From positions 1 to 64,000 of the forward strand of contig VBHJ01000011.1 in assembly GCA_005887685.1 (NCBI GenBank): a DNA stretch of 64,000 nucleotides, given 5' to 3'. A program made the translations under genes and the position numbers. The notes below the pieces were generated by a model that was not told where the DNA came from, did not search any database, and was given only the letters and a program-made list of their open reading frames with translations. Shown here one piece after another: positions 53,771 to 62,745 of the stretch; position 1 is the first letter of the stretch; every line of letters starts with the position of its first letter. The DNA is from Chloroflexota bacterium (lineage in GTDB: Bacteria > Chloroflexota > Dormibacteria > Dormibacterales > Dormibacteraceae).

Positions 53771-54624
53771 CCGTCCTGGTCTTGATGGACGAAAGCGATG
53801 CTTCGCGCCAGGCGCTCACGCTGGCGCGCAAGTTCGGGGACCCGCGATCGGTGCGGATGGACGCGATAGAACCCTTCGCGCCGGACGCGCTCGCCGCAGC
53901 CCTGGCCCAGGCGGCCGACGAGCTGAATGCATCGGCCGTTTTCGCGGCGGGAACCGATCGCGGAAACGAGGTCATGGCCCGGCTCGCGGCGCGGACGGGC
54001 TTGCCCTTCGCCGCCAACTGCATATCCGCGACGCCTGGCGAGCCGGTATCCGTGACGCGTCTACGCTGGGGCGGCAGCCTGCTCGAGGAAGCCCGGCTGC
54101 ACAGTCCACGCCCACTGATCAGCGTTGCGCCCCATACCGTTCCCGAGGACACAGGCCCGCGGCCGCAGGACGTGGACATGAAACCGCCGGCGGAAGCCGA
54201 CCTGGTGGTCCGGGTCGTCGACCACGTCTCGCCGAGAAATGGCGGCGTGTCGCTGGCGGAGGCGAAGGTCATCGTCAGCGGCGGGCGCGGGGTCGGATCG
54301 AAGGAGGGCTTCGCGATCATCGAGGACCTCGCCGGATTGCTCGGCGCCGCCGTTGGATGCTCGCGTGCCGTGACCAGCGCCGGATGGCGCCCGCACAGCG
54401 ACCAGGTCGGACAGACGGGGACCAAAGTGGCGCCCGACGTCTACATCGCCTGCGGCATCTCAGGCGCGACGCAGCACATGGCCGGGCTCAAGGGCGCCAA
54501 GAGAATCCTGGCGATCAACTCCGACCCCCAGGCGCCGTTGATGCTTAACGCGGACTACACCGTGACCGGCGACCTCAAAGAGATCGTGCCCGCCATATCG
54601 GCGGAGATCCGCAAGCGACGTTGA
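53767..54624 (+). CDS. etfA: Electron transfer flavoprotein subunit alpha
   Basis: The 285-residue protein has the FAD-binding C-terminal domain: VSGGRGVGSKEGF, GCSRAVTSAGWRPHSDQVGQTG, YIACGISGATQHMAGLKGAKRILAIN. It is slightly shorter than usual EtfA (about 310), mainly in the N-terminal domain. GTG at 53767 overlaps the etfB stop (GTGA). Confidence 0.93.
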   Translation: MTVLVLMDESDASRQALTLARKFGDPRSVRMDAIEPFAPDALAAALAQAADELNASAVFAAGTDRGNEVMARLAARTGLPFAANCISATPGEPVSVTRLRWGGSLLEEARLHSPRPLISVAPHTVPEDTGPRPQDVDMKPPAEADLVVRVVDHVSPRNGGVSLAEAKVIVSGGRGVGSKEGFAIIEDLAGLLGAAVGCSRAVTSAGWRPHSDQVGQTGTKVAPDVYIACGISGATQHMAGLKGAKRILAINSDPQAPLMLNADYTVTGDLKEIVPAISAEIRKRR

Positions 54625-56567
54625 TCATCGCCCAGGCGATCGCGCTTGCGCTGGCGATCGCCATCTCGACCACGCTCTTTGCCCGTCGTGGCCTCAGGCT
54701 TTACCGGCTGATTCGCTCGGGCAAGCCGGCGGCGCGCTTCGACATCGTGCCCGCTCGCTTGCGAGCCGAGGCAACGGACGTGATCGGCCAGCGCAAGCTG
54801 CTGCAGCGGCTGCTGCCGGGGCTCATGCACGCGGCGATCTTCTGGGGCTTCCTCGTCCTCTTCCCGACCATCGTCATCGCGATGATCGGTGCAGTCGACC
54901 CGCACGCCACTCTGCCGTGGCTCGGTGCGCAGGGCTGGTACGCGCTGCTGGTCGACGTTTTCGCGCTGTTGGTGCTGGTCGGCGTGATCACGGCGTTCGT
55001 CATCCGCAAGGTGCAACGGCCGGCGCGATTCAGGGGCAGCCACCTCGGCGCAGCGGACCTGATCCTCGGCTTGATCGCCGGCATCGTGGTCTCGCTTTTT
55101 CTGTGGCATTCGTCGCAGATCGCCCTGGGCTGGAACGACTACCCGGCGAGCTGGGCGCCCATCTCGAGCGCGATCGCGAGCGTCCTGCCGCGCGCTGCAT
55201 TGCCCTACCTCGAGCGCGTCGCCGTGTGGGCGCACGTGCTGATCATCCTGTCGTTTCTCGTCTATCTCCCCTACTCAAAGCATCTGCATATCCTGGTCGC
55301 GGCGGTCAACGTCTACTTCGGGCGCACGCGCGCTCGTGGGCGCCTCGAACCGATCAACTTCGAGGTACCCGAGCAGGAGGTGCGCTTCGGCTCCGCGACG
55401 GCGACGGACATGACGTGGAAGCAGATGCTCGACACGGTTTCGTGCACCGAGTGCGGCCGCTGCCAGGACGTGTGCCCGGCCTATGCGACGGGCAAAGCGC
55501 TTTCGCCCAAGCTGCTGATCATGGCGATGCGGGACAACCTGTTGAGCGGTTCGTCAATGCCTATCGTGCCCAACGCTGTGACCGATGACATCGTGTGGGA
55601 CTGCGTCACATGCGGTGCGTGCGTGCGCGAGTGCCCGGTGAACATCGAGCACATCGACCACGTCATCGACCTCCGGCGCAACCTCGTGATGGTCGAGTCG
55701 CGATTCCCCGAAGAGGCGGGCGCGATGCTGCGCGACGTCGACCGAACGGCGAATCCCTGGGGCAAGCCGCAGGCCGATCGGATGCAGTGGGCGGAGGGGC
55801 TGGGGGTTCGAGTGCTGCAGCCGGGCGAGGCGGCTCCCGACGTGCTGTTCTGGGTCGGCTGCGCGCCCGCGTTCGACGAGCGCGCACGAAAAGCCGCGGT
55901 CTCGACGGCGAAGTTGATGCAGATGGCCGGCGTGGATTTCGCTGTGCTCGGGCCTCGCGAGGCATGCACCGGAGACCCGGCGCGCCGGATGGGCGACGAG
56001 TACACGTTTCAGAGACTGGCCGGCGAGAACGTCGCGACCCTTAACAGCGCGAGCGTCAAGAAGATCGTCACCACGTGCCCGCACTGCTTCAACACGCTCG
56101 GCAACGAGTATCCGGATTTCGGAGGCGCCTACGAGGTCGTGCATCACACGCAATTTCTCGCCGACCTCGTCAGCGAGGGCAAGCTCGCTCCGATGCCGAG
56201 CGAGCGAACGATCACCTATCACGACTCGTGCTACCTCGCGCGGCACAACGACATTCGGGAAGCTCCGCGAGAGCTCGTGTCCGCGGTCGGGCAGGCCATC
56301 GAGATGCCGCGCAACCGCGAGCGCACCTTCTGCTGCGGCGCGGGCGGCGCGCGGATGTGGATGGAGGAGAAGCGCGGGCGGCCGATCAACCAGGAGCGGG
56401 TGCGAGAGGCGGTCGAGACCGGTGCCGAGACGCTGGCGGTGGCGTGCCCGTTCTGCACCGTGATGCTTGACGACGGCGTCCGCGAGACGGGCGCGAAGAT
56501 GCAGGTTTTCGACCTGGCGACCCTGCTCGCGGAGGCGGTCGAGCGACGGCGGGCGCTGGCTACTTAG
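54621..56567 (+). CDS. EtfD-like membrane Fe-S oxidoreductase (ETF:menaquinone route)
   Basis: 648 residues: about five N-terminal membrane helices (to about residue 235) in a NarI-like heme-binding arrangement, two 4Fe-4S motifs (CTECGRCQDVCP and CVTCGACVRECP), and two CCG domains (CPHCFNTLGNEYP; ERTFCCGAGGARMW and CPFCTVML). Mycobacterial EtfD, with this architecture, passes electrons from ETF to menaquinone. TTG at 54621 overlaps the etfA stop (TTGA), confirming the link. It replaces the flavoprotein ETF-QO found in proteobacteria. Confidence 0.9.
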   Translation: MIIAQAIALALAIAISTTLFARRGLRLYRLIRSGKPAARFDIVPARLRAEATDVIGQRKLLQRLLPGLMHAAIFWGFLVLFPTIVIAMIGAVDPHATLPWLGAQGWYALLVDVFALLVLVGVITAFVIRKVQRPARFRGSHLGAADLILGLIAGIVVSLFLWHSSQIALGWNDYPASWAPISSAIASVLPRAALPYLERVAVWAHVLIILSFLVYLPYSKHLHILVAAVNVYFGRTRARGRLEPINFEVPEQEVRFGSATATDMTWKQMLDTVSCTECGRCQDVCPAYATGKALSPKLLIMAMRDNLLSGSSMPIVPNAVTDDIVWDCVTCGACVRECPVNIEHIDHVIDLRRNLVMVESRFPEEAGAMLRDVDRTANPWGKPQADRMQWAEGLGVRVLQPGEAAPDVLFWVGCAPAFDERARKAAVSTAKLMQMAGVDFAVLGPREACTGDPARRMGDEYTFQRLAGENVATLNSASVKKIVTTCPHCFNTLGNEYPDFGGAYEVVHHTQFLADLVSEGKLAPMPSERTITYHDSCYLARHNDIREAPRELVSAVGQAIEMPRNRERTFCCGAGGARMWMEEKRGRPINQERVREAVETGAETLAVACPFCTVMLDDGVRETGAKMQVFDLATLLAEAVERRRALAT

Positions 56568-56642
56568 CGCTCGGAAGGGCACGTTCGGGTGGCCCAGGGC
56601 GGCGGGTTACGTTCGGTCAGCCACGCGGACCGGACTAAGGGA

Positions 56643-57536
56643 TCAGGCAGCCCGGAAAAGGATGCGATTGGCGGATGGGTCGACCGCCGCAAGTCCCCCG
56701 TCTTCTTCGTTGAGCCGGACGTTGCCGTGTTCCAGTCGGCTGACCACGTCGTCGAGGTCGCGCCGGCTCGGCAGCTCGATGGTGAATCGGCGCAGGCCGG
56801 CCGATCCCGCAGATCGCGGCTTGGCTCCCTGGCCCGCCCATGTGTTGAGGCCCAGGTGATGGTGGTAGCCGCCGGCCGAAACGAAGCCGACGCCAGGCAC
56901 GTGACCCATGACGTCGAAGCCGACAAGGTCGTGGTAGAAGCTCAGCGCATCGTCGACGTCGGCGACATGAAGGTGGACGTGGCCCATCTTCGTGCCCGCG
57001 GGCATCGGCGACACCAAACCATCTTCTGTCCGGTCGTCGTCGGTGAGGTGGCTGAACATCTCTTCGAGGTCGATCGGATCGCGGCCTGACCGGGGACGGC
57101 CGTCCTTGTCGTAGGCGACGAACGTGCCGTTTCCGAAACCCATGGTCCCGTCCTCAGGCGATTCGACGTAGATCTCGATGCCGTTGCCGTCGGGGTCCCA
57201 GAGGTAGTTGGCCTTGGTCATCACGTGGTCGGTGGGGTACTGGTCCCAGCGCAGCCGGCCCAGCCTGGCGATCACTCGAGCCAGCTCCCTGCGGTCGGGC
57301 ACGACGATCGCAAGATGGTAGAGGCCTGACGTTCTGGGCTCGACCGGGCGCTCGGCGTCCGGGTGCAGGACCACGATCTCGCGTCCGGGGGCTCCCATCC
57401 GGATCTCTGGTCTGTCACCAGGGAGCGGGGTCAGCCCGACGTAGTCGCGGTAGAAGCGCAGAGCGCGATCGCCATCGGTCACGGAAAGGTCGACCGTGCC
57501 CATGCCGGTCCTGGCGGCGATCGACTGAGTTTTCAC
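56643..57536 (-). CDS. VOC-family (glyoxalase/extradiol dioxygenase-like) protein
   Basis: About 297 residues form two VOC modules: MGTVDLSVTDGDRALRFYRDYVGL with NYLWDPDGNGIEIYVE, and MGHVHLHVADVDDALSFYHDLVGF with GYHHHLGLNTW. The layout matches CatE-like catechol-2,3-dioxygenases of Bacillus type (metal His/Glu in the second part). The substrate is unknown. GTG at 57536 or TTG at 57554 could be the start. The 75-base gap to the convergent etfD-like gene shows no clear terminator. Confidence 0.8.
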   Translation of the reverse strand: MKTQSIAARTGMGTVDLSVTDGDRALRFYRDYVGLTPLPGDRPEIRMGAPGREIVVLHPDAERPVEPRTSGLYHLAIVVPDRRELARVIARLGRLRWDQYPTDHVMTKANYLWDPDGNGIEIYVESPEDGTMGFGNGTFVAYDKDGRPRSGRDPIDLEEMFSHLTDDDRTEDGLVSPMPAGTKMGHVHLHVADVDDALSFYHDLVGFDVMGHVPGVGFVSAGGYHHHLGLNTWAGQGAKPRSAGSAGLRRFTIELPSRRDLDDVVSRLEHGNVRLNEEDGGLAAVDPSANRILFRAA

Positions 57537-57590
57537 CGAGGTATCTCTACCCAACTTTCGGTCGGTGTATTCGAATCGGCCCGTCCGGGA

Positions 57591-59297
57591 CTAGCTGAGG
57601 CCGAGGATGTTTCCCTTGACGTCGATGTCGATGCTTGCCGCGATCGGGGTCGTCGGCAGGCCGGGCATCGTTCGCATCTCCCCGCAGATGGGGTAGATGA
57701 ACCCCGCGCCGACCGACGCACGGACCTCGCGCACCGGCAGCACCCAGCCGGTCGGTGCTCCCTTGAGCTTGGGGTCGGACGAGATCGAGAGGTGCGTCTT
57801 GGCGATGCACACGGGCAGGCGCCCAAACCCGCTCGCCTCATAGGCGTCCAGCTGCCGGGCCGCCACGGCGTCGTACTCGACCCCGCGCGCCCCATAGATC
57901 CGCAGCGCGATGGTCTCGATCTTCTCGCGCAGCGTCGCGGCGTCGGGATAAAGCAGTTGAAAAGTGCTCGGCTCCTCGGCAGCCGCCGCGACCATCTCGG
58001 CCAGCTCGGTCGCGCCCCTGCCACCCTGGACGAAGTTGTTGCACACCGCGGATCGGACGCCGAGGTGCTCCGCAAGCTCGCGGATGGCGCGATGCTCAGA
58101 TTCATGGTCGCCCGGAAATGCATTGATGGCGACGACGGGCGTGACGCCGTGGATCTGGATGTTTTCGACCTGCTTGCGCAGGTTGGCGGCGCCGGCGAGC
58201 ACGTCGTCCGGGTTCTCTTTCAACAGCTCTGGCGGCAATGGCCTGCCCGCGACGACCCTGTACTTGCCCGAATGAACTTTCAGCGCACGCACCGTGGCGA
58301 CGACCACCGCCGCGTCCGGGGCAAGGCCCGAGGTCCGGCACTTGATGTTGAAGAAGCGCTCCGCGCCCATGTCGGCGCCAAAGCCTGCCTCCGTCACGAC
58401 GAAATCGCCGCAGTGGATGCCCAGCATGTCGGCCAGTACCGAGGACGCGCCGTTGGCGATGTTGCCGAACGGGCCTGCGTGCACGAGCACGGGCGTGTTT
58501 TCCAGCGTCTGGAGCAGGTTCGGCTTGATCGCGTCGAGCATGATCACGGTCATCGCCCCACCGGCGTGAAGGGAGTCGGCCGAGATGGGACGTCCGTCGC
58601 GCGCGAGACCGATCACCATCCGGCCAAGCCGCTGCCTCATGTCCTGCAGCGAGGTGGACAGCGCGAGCACGGCCATGACCTCTGAGGCCGCGGTGATGTC
58701 GAAGCCCGTTTGTCGCACCACCCCGTCTTCGGGTGCGCCAAGCCCGACCACGACGTTGCGCAGCACCCTGTCGCTGACGTCCAGCACCCGGCGCCAGGTG
58801 ATGCTGTGCAGGTCGATCGGGAACTCACGCAGGCTGTGGTGGATGTAGTTGTCGATCATCGCCGCGAGCAGGTTGTGTGCCGAGGTGACCGCGTGGAAGT
58901 CGCCGGTGAGGTGCAGGTTGAGCCGCTCCATCGGCACCACCTGGCTGTAACCGCCGCCCGCGGCTCCGCCCTTGATGCCGAACGTCGGACCCATCGAAGG
59001 CTGGCGGATCGCGACGGTCGCGCGCTTGCCGATGTGGCCGAGCGCGTCGCCCAGGCCGACGGTGGTCGTGGTCTTGCCCTCGCCCAGCGGCGTGGGGGTG
59101 ATGGCCGAGACGACGACGTACTTCGCCTTCGGCCGGTCCTTAAGCTCTTCGATCGCTTCGAGCTTGACCTTGGCGACGTCATGCCCGTACGGCTCGAGCA
59201 AGTGCGGTCCGATCCCCATCTTGGCCGCGATGTCGGACATGGGCAGAAGGCGTGCCTTGCGCGCGATGTCGAGGTCAGTCGGAAATTCAACCTTCAT
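57591..59297 (-). CDS. fhs: Formate-tetrahydrofolate ligase
   Basis: The 568-residue enzyme has the ATP site TPTPLGEGKTTT (68-79), QPSMGPTFGIKGGAAGGGYSQV and NLHLTGDFHAVT, and full family length. It joins formate to THF, or runs in reverse to recover ATP and formate. AAGGAGAGGG precedes the ATG, and the start overlaps the MetF-like stop (ATGA). Next to THF-dependent demethylases it gives a route for the methylene groups released. Confidence 0.97.
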   Translation of the reverse strand: MKVEFPTDLDIARKARLLPMSDIAAKMGIGPHLLEPYGHDVAKVKLEAIEELKDRPKAKYVVVSAITPTPLGEGKTTTTVGLGDALGHIGKRATVAIRQPSMGPTFGIKGGAAGGGYSQVVPMERLNLHLTGDFHAVTSAHNLLAAMIDNYIHHSLREFPIDLHSITWRRVLDVSDRVLRNVVVGLGAPEDGVVRQTGFDITAASEVMAVLALSTSLQDMRQRLGRMVIGLARDGRPISADSLHAGGAMTVIMLDAIKPNLLQTLENTPVLVHAGPFGNIANGASSVLADMLGIHCGDFVVTEAGFGADMGAERFFNIKCRTSGLAPDAAVVVATVRALKVHSGKYRVVAGRPLPPELLKENPDDVLAGAANLRKQVENIQIHGVTPVVAINAFPGDHESEHRAIRELAEHLGVRSAVCNNFVQGGRGATELAEMVAAAAEEPSTFQLLYPDAATLREKIETIALRIYGARGVEYDAVAARQLDAYEASGFGRLPVCIAKTHLSISSDPKLKGAPTGWVLPVREVRASVGAGFIYPICGEMRTMPGLPTTPIAASIDIDVKGNILGLS

Positions 59298-60163
59298 GCA
59301 CCCTCTCCTTGCGAAAGGCGCGACAGCATCTCGCGCCGCCATCTCTCCGTCGGCTCGATCTCGTTGAATGTGAACACGTGGAGTCCGGCGATGCGCCGGG
59401 CGTGCTGTGCGATGTCCGGGAGCAGCGCGCCCACGAATCGGCCGGGCTCGTATCCGCCCGGCCGAAACATTCGCGCCAGCCAGCTGGGATGGCCGCGCAG
59501 AAAACGGGCTGACTCCGCCACCCCGATCTTGGTGGACAGCCGCAACAGCCGTGCGGGGTCGGCCACACCAGCCATCCCGATGTAGATCGGCAGCTCGACC
59601 CCACGCCGCCGCACCCGCTCCACCCACCGCTTCACGGTGTCCGCATCGAAGCTCATGTTGCTGACGATGTAGGTCGCAAACCGCCTCTTGTCCCACATCG
59701 CCTGGATCGTCATGTCGTCGTGGATGAAGGGATGGCTCTCCGGGTATCCGGTGACGCCGATCTCGGTGAGGCCGTGATCCTCAGGCAGCGCGGACAGGAG
59801 CGCCAGCGCGTCGGGAAATTCGCCCGCGGGTTGCTTCGCGTCGCCCGCGATGACAAAGACATTCGTGATGCCGGCGCCCCTCAGGGCCTCGAGGATCTGG
59901 CCGAGCTCGCCCCGGTCCCGGATCATCCGCGCCGACAGGTGCGGGACGGCGGTGTAGCCGGAGCGGGCAAGCGCGACGGCCAGGAGCACGGTCGCGGGCA
60001 TGCCCCGCCGGGGAGACGCCGTCACGGTGATCGAGACCTCCCTGGGCACGTATCGGACCACGACCTCGAGGACGTCATCGGTAGGGAAGATCTCGTACCG
60101 CGGGGTGCGGAGGAACGTGGCCAGACCTGGCCCAACACTCCGCGTGCCCACCGGCCTCACCAC
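59294..60163 (-). CDS. Methylenetetrahydrofolate reductase-like protein
   Basis: About 289 residues in a MetF-type TIM barrel: VSITVTASPRRG, TAVPHLSARMIRD, NVFVIAGDAKQPAG, IGVTGYPESHP and RFATYIVSNMSFD. It interconverts methylene-THF and methyl-THF. The frame is open to a GTG at 60187, but a good promoter covers that codon, so the GTG at 60163 or 60160 is more likely the start, perhaps nearly leaderless. It forms an operon with fhs. Confidence 0.85.
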   Translation of the reverse strand: MVRPVGTRSVGPGLATFLRTPRYEIFPTDDVLEVVVRYVPREVSITVTASPRRGMPATVLLAVALARSGYTAVPHLSARMIRDRGELGQILEALRGAGITNVFVIAGDAKQPAGEFPDALALLSALPEDHGLTEIGVTGYPESHPFIHDDMTIQAMWDKRRFATYIVSNMSFDADTVKRWVERVRRRGVELPIYIGMAGVADPARLLRLSTKIGVAESARFLRGHPSWLARMFRPGGYEPGRFVGALLPDIAQHARRIAGLHVFTFNEIEPTERWRREMLSRLSQGEGA

Positions 60164-60175
60164 GTGCGCTGTCGC

Positions 60176-60204
60176 ACTATACGCCACTGTCGCGCTGTGC
60201 GCAA
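60176..60204 (-). promoter_or_regulatory. Candidate promoter of metF-fhs
   Basis: On the minus strand TTGCGC (60204-60199) and TATAGT (60181-60176) are exactly 17 bases apart. Transcription would begin near 60169, a few bases before the GTG at 60163. Confidence 0.55.
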
Positions 60205-60211
60205 CAACAGG

Positions 60212-61651
60212 CTAGAAGGGCGCCGGCAGGAGGAGGACGGTGTTGCGGTCGGCCGGCGTCCCGGGACGCCAGGAGTCGAAGCCGTTGAGGGGAACGTTGC
60301 CCGCCAGCTCCCGGTGCAGCCCGGCCAGGCCCGCTCCGTCGTGGTCGAGCATCGTGCAGCCGACGGCCAGGAGGCCGCCGGCGGTCCGGTACAGCTCGAC
60401 CAGCCGGCCCTGGCACGGCCAGTCGACCATCGAGCTCGTCGTCACCTCCCAGAAGCCGCCACGCGGTGTGATCCGGTTGGCGTGGATGTGGCCGTTGAGC
60501 CAGAGCACGACATTCGGAAAGCGCACCAGCAGCGAGAGAAGCTCGTCGGCGCGACGTTCGCCGCGCGGGTTGGAGAGCGTGTCGTAGCCGTGGTGGGAAA
60601 GGATCACCACGTAGCGGTCGCGCGCCTCATCGAGGCGCTGCTCCAGCCAGCGCAGCTGCGCGGAGTCGATGGTTCCATCGGCGCCCCCGGCGTCGCATAC
60701 CGTGTCGAGCGTGATGAACCGCACGGTGCCTGTGTCGTGGACGTAGTAGGGGGTGGGCAGAAGATCGCTCCGCTCGATGGGTCTCCGCTCCGGGTCGGTA
60801 GGCACGACAAGCGAAGCGCCCGACATGTAGCGCTCTGGGTTGGCGACGAAGATGTCGACCGCGCGATCGCGGTCGAGGCCGGGCGGCAGCTCGATCGGTT
60901 TACGGGATCCCGCCATCGCTCGGGCCAGCTCCGGAGTAACGACCCCAACGCCCTGGCAGACCTGTTCGTGATTTCCCCAACAGCGCAACCACGGAACGGC
61001 GAGGCCATCGGACTGAAAGGGCTGCGTCGCTGCATCCAGCAGCCCCGGTCGGTGCGGAAAACCGAGGTTGCGCTGAAACGGGTCTCCATCGGGCTGGCCC
61101 TCGGGCTTCCAGTAGATGTCGCCCGGCCAGTCGGTCCCCTGCACCCCGTCGTAGCCCGGCGCGCCGGAGTCGGGACGGACCGAGCCGCCGTCGAGCAGCG
61201 AGAGGAAATTCGTCAGCTCGTTGCGTTGCGTGTTGTCGACCGCATCGCCGGTCATCGCCACCAGCTGCACCGCGGCGCCCGTCAGCGGACCGGCGGCGAC
61301 GCTGTTGATGGCGCGCACCACCGCGCCGATGGCGTGGGTGTTCAGCAGCTCGTGCGGGCGCTGCATGGTCAGCAGCTCCCTGAATCGCGGATCCGCAGCT
61401 TCACGGTTGATGAACTCGAACCGGGCTGGGGACTGGGTGTCAGTGACGTGAAGGTCTGTCAGGTGGGCGATGCATGCGAGCGCTTCGCCCCTTGGTGCCG
61501 CATCCCCGGCCGCGAGCTCGGTGCGGACCAGGTGCATCTCACCCCCAAGCTCACCCACACCGCGATAGGCCGCCTTCGTACCGGTGCGAAGAACCTGGCC
61601 GGCGCCAAGGCGCCGCTCCGTGGTCAAGACCGTGCGCGCGGCGGACTTCAC
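60212..61651 (-). CDS. Metallophosphoesterase, TIGR03767-like
   Basis: The 479-residue protein has HLTDLHVTDTQSPARFEF, AMTGDAVDNTQRNEL, CWGNHEQ, ILSHHGYDTL and LNGHIHANRI, the complete metal-binding set of a calcineurin-like phosphoesterase, with long inserts as in the actinobacterial TIGR03767 group. No clear signal peptide was seen. It overlaps the ABC ATPase gene (ATGA), so it belongs to that importer operon and may act on the imported phosphorylated compound. Confidence 0.82.
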   Translation of the reverse strand: MKSAARTVLTTERRLGAGQVLRTGTKAAYRGVGELGGEMHLVRTELAAGDAAPRGEALACIAHLTDLHVTDTQSPARFEFINREAADPRFRELLTMQRPHELLNTHAIGAVVRAINSVAAGPLTGAAVQLVAMTGDAVDNTQRNELTNFLSLLDGGSVRPDSGAPGYDGVQGTDWPGDIYWKPEGQPDGDPFQRNLGFPHRPGLLDAATQPFQSDGLAVPWLRCWGNHEQVCQGVGVVTPELARAMAGSRKPIELPPGLDRDRAVDIFVANPERYMSGASLVVPTDPERRPIERSDLLPTPYYVHDTGTVRFITLDTVCDAGGADGTIDSAQLRWLEQRLDEARDRYVVILSHHGYDTLSNPRGERRADELLSLLVRFPNVVLWLNGHIHANRITPRGGFWEVTTSSMVDWPCQGRLVELYRTAGGLLAVGCTMLDHDGAGLAGLHRELAGNVPLNGFDSWRPGTPADRNTVLLLPAPF

Positions 61652-62745
61652 GGAGCGGTGGCGGCCGGCTCTTCCCTCTGAATGAGCACCGGGTCAGGGC
61701 GCAGCGCCAGCCGCACCTTCGTCCCGGCCGGAGTGTCAGACGCGGCCGAGGTCGCCATCTGCGCGAGCACGATGGTGTCGCCGAGGTCGACCGTCACGCG
61801 GCTCATGGCACCGAGGAACGCAACTGCGATGACAGTTCCGACCAGAGGTCCGTCCTCCATCTCGCCGTTGCTGGCGAGGGACACGGCTTCCGGGCGCACC
61901 AGCGCGGTGGCCGGACCGTCCGTGACGTCTGGATCCACGAGAGGGATGCGTGTTCCGCGAACGGTTACCGCACCACCGCGCACATCGCCCTTGATGCGGT
62001 TGGTCAGGCCGACGAACTCGGCCACGAACGGCGTGGCCGGACGCGAGTAGATCTCGGTCGGCGGCCCCAGCTGCTCGAGGTGGCCCGACTGCATCACGCC
62101 CACCCGGTCGGCGATGGCCAGCGCCTCCTCCTGGTCGTGGGTCACGAAGAGCGTCGTGATTCCAACCTCGAGCTGCACCCGGCGGATTTCGTCCCGCAGG
62201 CGCGCACGGACTTTCGCGTCGAGGGCCGATAGGGGCTCGTCGAGCAGAAGCACCTTGGGCTTGATGGCAAGCGCGCGGGCCAGCGCGACGCGCTGCTGCT
62301 GACCGCCGGAAAGCTGGTGCGCGAACTTGTCCATGTGCGGTCCGAGCCCCACCAGGTCGAGCACCTCCCTGGCGCGCTCCCGTCTTTCCGCCGCGCCGAC
62401 ATGCTGCAGCTGCATCCCGAACTCCACGTTCTGCCGTGCGCTCATGTGGGGAAAGAGGGAGTAGGCCTGGAAGACCATCCCGATGTTGCGCCGGTTCGCG
62501 GGCACGTTGGTCACGTCTTTGCCCGCGATGACCACGTGACCGCTGTCCGCCTGCTCGAGACCTGCCAGGAGCCGCAGCGCCGTCGTCTTGCCGCATCCCG
62601 ACGGACCGAGCAGAGCGACGAGCTCACCCGGGGCGAGGGTCAGCGTTAATCGGTCCAGGGCGGTCGTCGTCGCGTACTTGCGCGTGAGGTTTTCGAGCCG
62701 AACCTCGACGCCCGCCCGAGGCGTCGCGCGTCCATCGGTGGTCAT
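61648..62745 (-). CDS. ABC importer ATPase (PotA/FbpC-like)
   Basis: The 365-residue ATPase has Walker A LGPSGCGKTTALR, Q-loop FQAYSLFPHM, signature LSGGQQQRVALARAL, Walker B LLLDEPLSALD and H-loop VTHDQEEAL. A TOBE domain follows from about residue 285. It drives import of polyamines, iron, phosphonates or similar. Overlaps with both neighbours show a single operon. Confidence 0.93.
   Translation of the reverse strand: MTTDGRATPRAGVEVRLENLTRKYATTTALDRLTLTLAPGELVALLGPSGCGKTTALRLLAGLEQADSGHVVIAGKDVTNVPANRRNIGMVFQAYSLFPHMSARQNVEFGMQLQHVGAAERRERAREVLDLVGLGPHMDKFAHQLSGGQQQRVALARALAIKPKVLLLDEPLSALDAKVRARLRDEIRRVQLEVGITTLFVTHDQEEALAIADRVGVMQSGHLEQLGPPTEIYSRPATPFVAEFVGLTNRIKGDVRGGAVTVRGTRIPLVDPDVTDGPATALVRPEAVSLASNGEMEDGPLVGTVIAVAFLGAMSRVTVDLGDTIVLAQMATSAASDTPAGTKVRLALRPDPVLIQREEPAATAP

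Noticed and set aside
59720..61681. 653-codon open frame on the plus strand
   Set aside because: Antisense of the MetF-like and metallophosphoesterase genes; no recognisable domain.
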